The position numbers and the translations under genes were made by a program. A DNA stretch of 64,000 bases from Calliopsis andreniformis (Eukaryota > Arthropoda > Insecta > Hymenoptera > Andrenidae). Positions 63,771 through 64,000 of the stretch are shown in pieces. The stretch is taken from assembly GCF_051401765.1 (NCBI RefSeq), contig NW_027480480.1, positions 2,666,001 to 2,730,000 of the forward strand, read 5' to 3'. Within the stretch, counting starts at the first letter, position 1. The number at the start of each line of letters is the position of its first letter. The notes below the pieces were generated by a model. That model saw only the letters and a program-made list of their open reading frames with translations. It ran no database searches and was not told the origin of the DNA.

Positions 63771-64000
63771 AATATTGATTATTGAAGATTGAGGATCGAG
63801 GATTGAGGGTTGTGGATTGAGGACGAGGACTGAGGGTTGAGTATTGATGTTTGAGGTCTGAGGATTGAGGATTGAGGATTGAGAATTGAGGACTGAAGAT
63901 TGAGGATTGTAGATTGAGGATTGGGTGTTGAGGATTGAAGAATGTGGATTGAGGATTGATTATTGAGGATTGAGGATTGAAGATTGAGTATTGAGGATTG
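63771..64000 (+). repeat. 2.75-kb tandem unit, start of a third copy cut by the window end
   Basis: Begins with the same AATATTGATT string as 58,258 and 61,011 and follows copy 2 to the last base. The series therefore continues beyond the window. Confidence 0.88.

Larger units (their letters stand above)
3552..63830 (+). repeat. M2: second dispersed module (GGTTGTGG ... GGACGAGG)
   Basis: M2 is about 70-100 bp. It is recognised by GTTGTGG, ATTGAGG and the 6-mer ACGAGG, followed by ACTGAGG, GTTGAGT, ATTGATG or ATTGGTG, and TTTGAGG or TTTGAAG. Copies lie near 3.55, 4.42, 5.09, 5.74, 6.38, 9.75, 12.34, 15.07, 18.80, 21.41, 24.63, 27.24, 34.48, 42.21, 48.65, 50.10, 51.95, 53.57, 53.79, 54.18, 56.13, 58.31, 59.97, 60.59, 61.06, 62.73, 63.35 and 63.82 kb. 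The 6-mer shifts the heptamer phase by one base and is inherited by nearly all copies, which argues for a single origin followed by spread. In the last 16 kb M2 outnumbers M1. Confidence 0.8.
1..64000 (+). repeat. Heptanucleotide satellite array (ATTGAGG)n filling the window
   Basis: Every stretch I read resolves into heptamers of the form ATTGAGG or one- to three-base variants of it. The array is entered mid-repeat at base 1 and left mid-repeat at base 64,000, so neither edge is present. Perfect runs of up to about ten canonical units occur, for example near 60,770-60,830. Common variants are ACTGAGG, ATTGAAG, ATTGAGT, ATTGAGA, GTTGAGG, TTTGAGG, ATTCAGG, ATCGAGG, ATTGACG and ATTGATG. Register is interrupted only by rare 6-mers (ATGAGG, ACGAGG) and 8-mers (for example near 5,041-5,050 and 50,027). 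The + strand is G-rich and has very little C. I saw no inverted repeats able to make terminators or tRNAs, no direct-repeat/spacer alternation of CRISPR type, and no unique insertion. Size and hierarchical organisation fit eukaryotic satellite DNA; the species is not identifiable from this sequence. Confidence 0.97.

Noticed and set aside
1..64000. CRISPR array
   Set aside because: There is no alternation of a constant repeat with unique spacers of uniform size; the spacing units are variants of the same heptamer and no cas genes are present.
1..64000. Structural repeat protein such as an antifreeze, silk or surface adhesin
   Set aside because: A seven-residue repeat is tempting, but codon use is exactly that of the DNA heptamer, stops interrupt at irregular places, and substitutions follow heptamer variants and not amino-acid classes.
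1..64000. Functional telomere
   Set aside because: The unit is not a recognised telomere repeat, is heavily diverged, and has a complex higher-order organisation unlike terminal telomere DNA.
1..64000. tRNA, rRNA, terminators or other hairpin features
   Set aside because: The near absence of C on the + strand leaves almost no capacity for stable inverted repeats, and none was seen.
1..64000. Transposon or retroelement insertion
   Set aside because: I found no break in heptamer structure, no terminal inverted repeats, no long terminal repeats and no target-site duplication. M1 and M2 are themselves diverged heptamer strings.

Overview
The whole 64,000-base window is one unbroken tandem-repeat array; I find no ordinary gene, RNA gene, transposon or unique DNA in it. 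The base unit is a heptanucleotide, ATTGAGG on the + strand (equivalently TCAATCC-type on the - strand), in canonical and mutated forms (ACTGAGG, ATTGAAG, ATTGAGT, ATTGAGA, TTTGAGG, GTTGAGG, ATTCAGG, ATCGAGG and others). The array is already running at base 1 and still running at base 64,000, so it is longer than the window. A satellite block of this size with nested higher-order repeats points to a eukaryotic chromosome (satellite or heterochromatin type). I cannot name the species or the chromosomal position.

On top of the heptamer lies a hierarchy. A 26-heptamer divergent module (called M1 here, recognised by ATATTCT in its middle) occurs about 81 times, always in heptamer register. A second module (M2, recognised by GGTTGTGG followed by GGACGAGG) occurs roughly 28 times. 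These are combined into larger units that have been duplicated in tandem: a 489-bp pair near 1.0-2.0 kb; 810-bp units near 7.4-9.25 kb and 15.55-17.98 kb; a 2.6-2.7 kb pair at 11.08-16.38 kb; a 5.8-kb pair at 18.37-29.97 kb; a 7.7-kb pair at 32.37-47.74 kb; and a 2.75-kb series at 58.26 kb to the window end. From 47.74 to about 58.2 kb the array is more heterogeneous, M1 is sparse and M2 is common.

Long open reading frames (up to 551 codons) occur only on the - strand and are explained by the repeat itself. The heptamer read in any of the three - strand frames gives the same stop-free cycle, ILNPQSS, whereas the + strand has TGA in every frame every 21 bases. Length differences between duplicated copies are mostly whole heptamers (7, 14, 56, 70, 84, 140, 154 bp), so copy-number changes follow the DNA register and not a codon frame. 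I therefore annotate no CDS. The most notable features are the frame-independent openness of one strand, the extreme strand asymmetry (the + strand is very poor in C), and the multi-level duplication history recorded in diagnostic variants.
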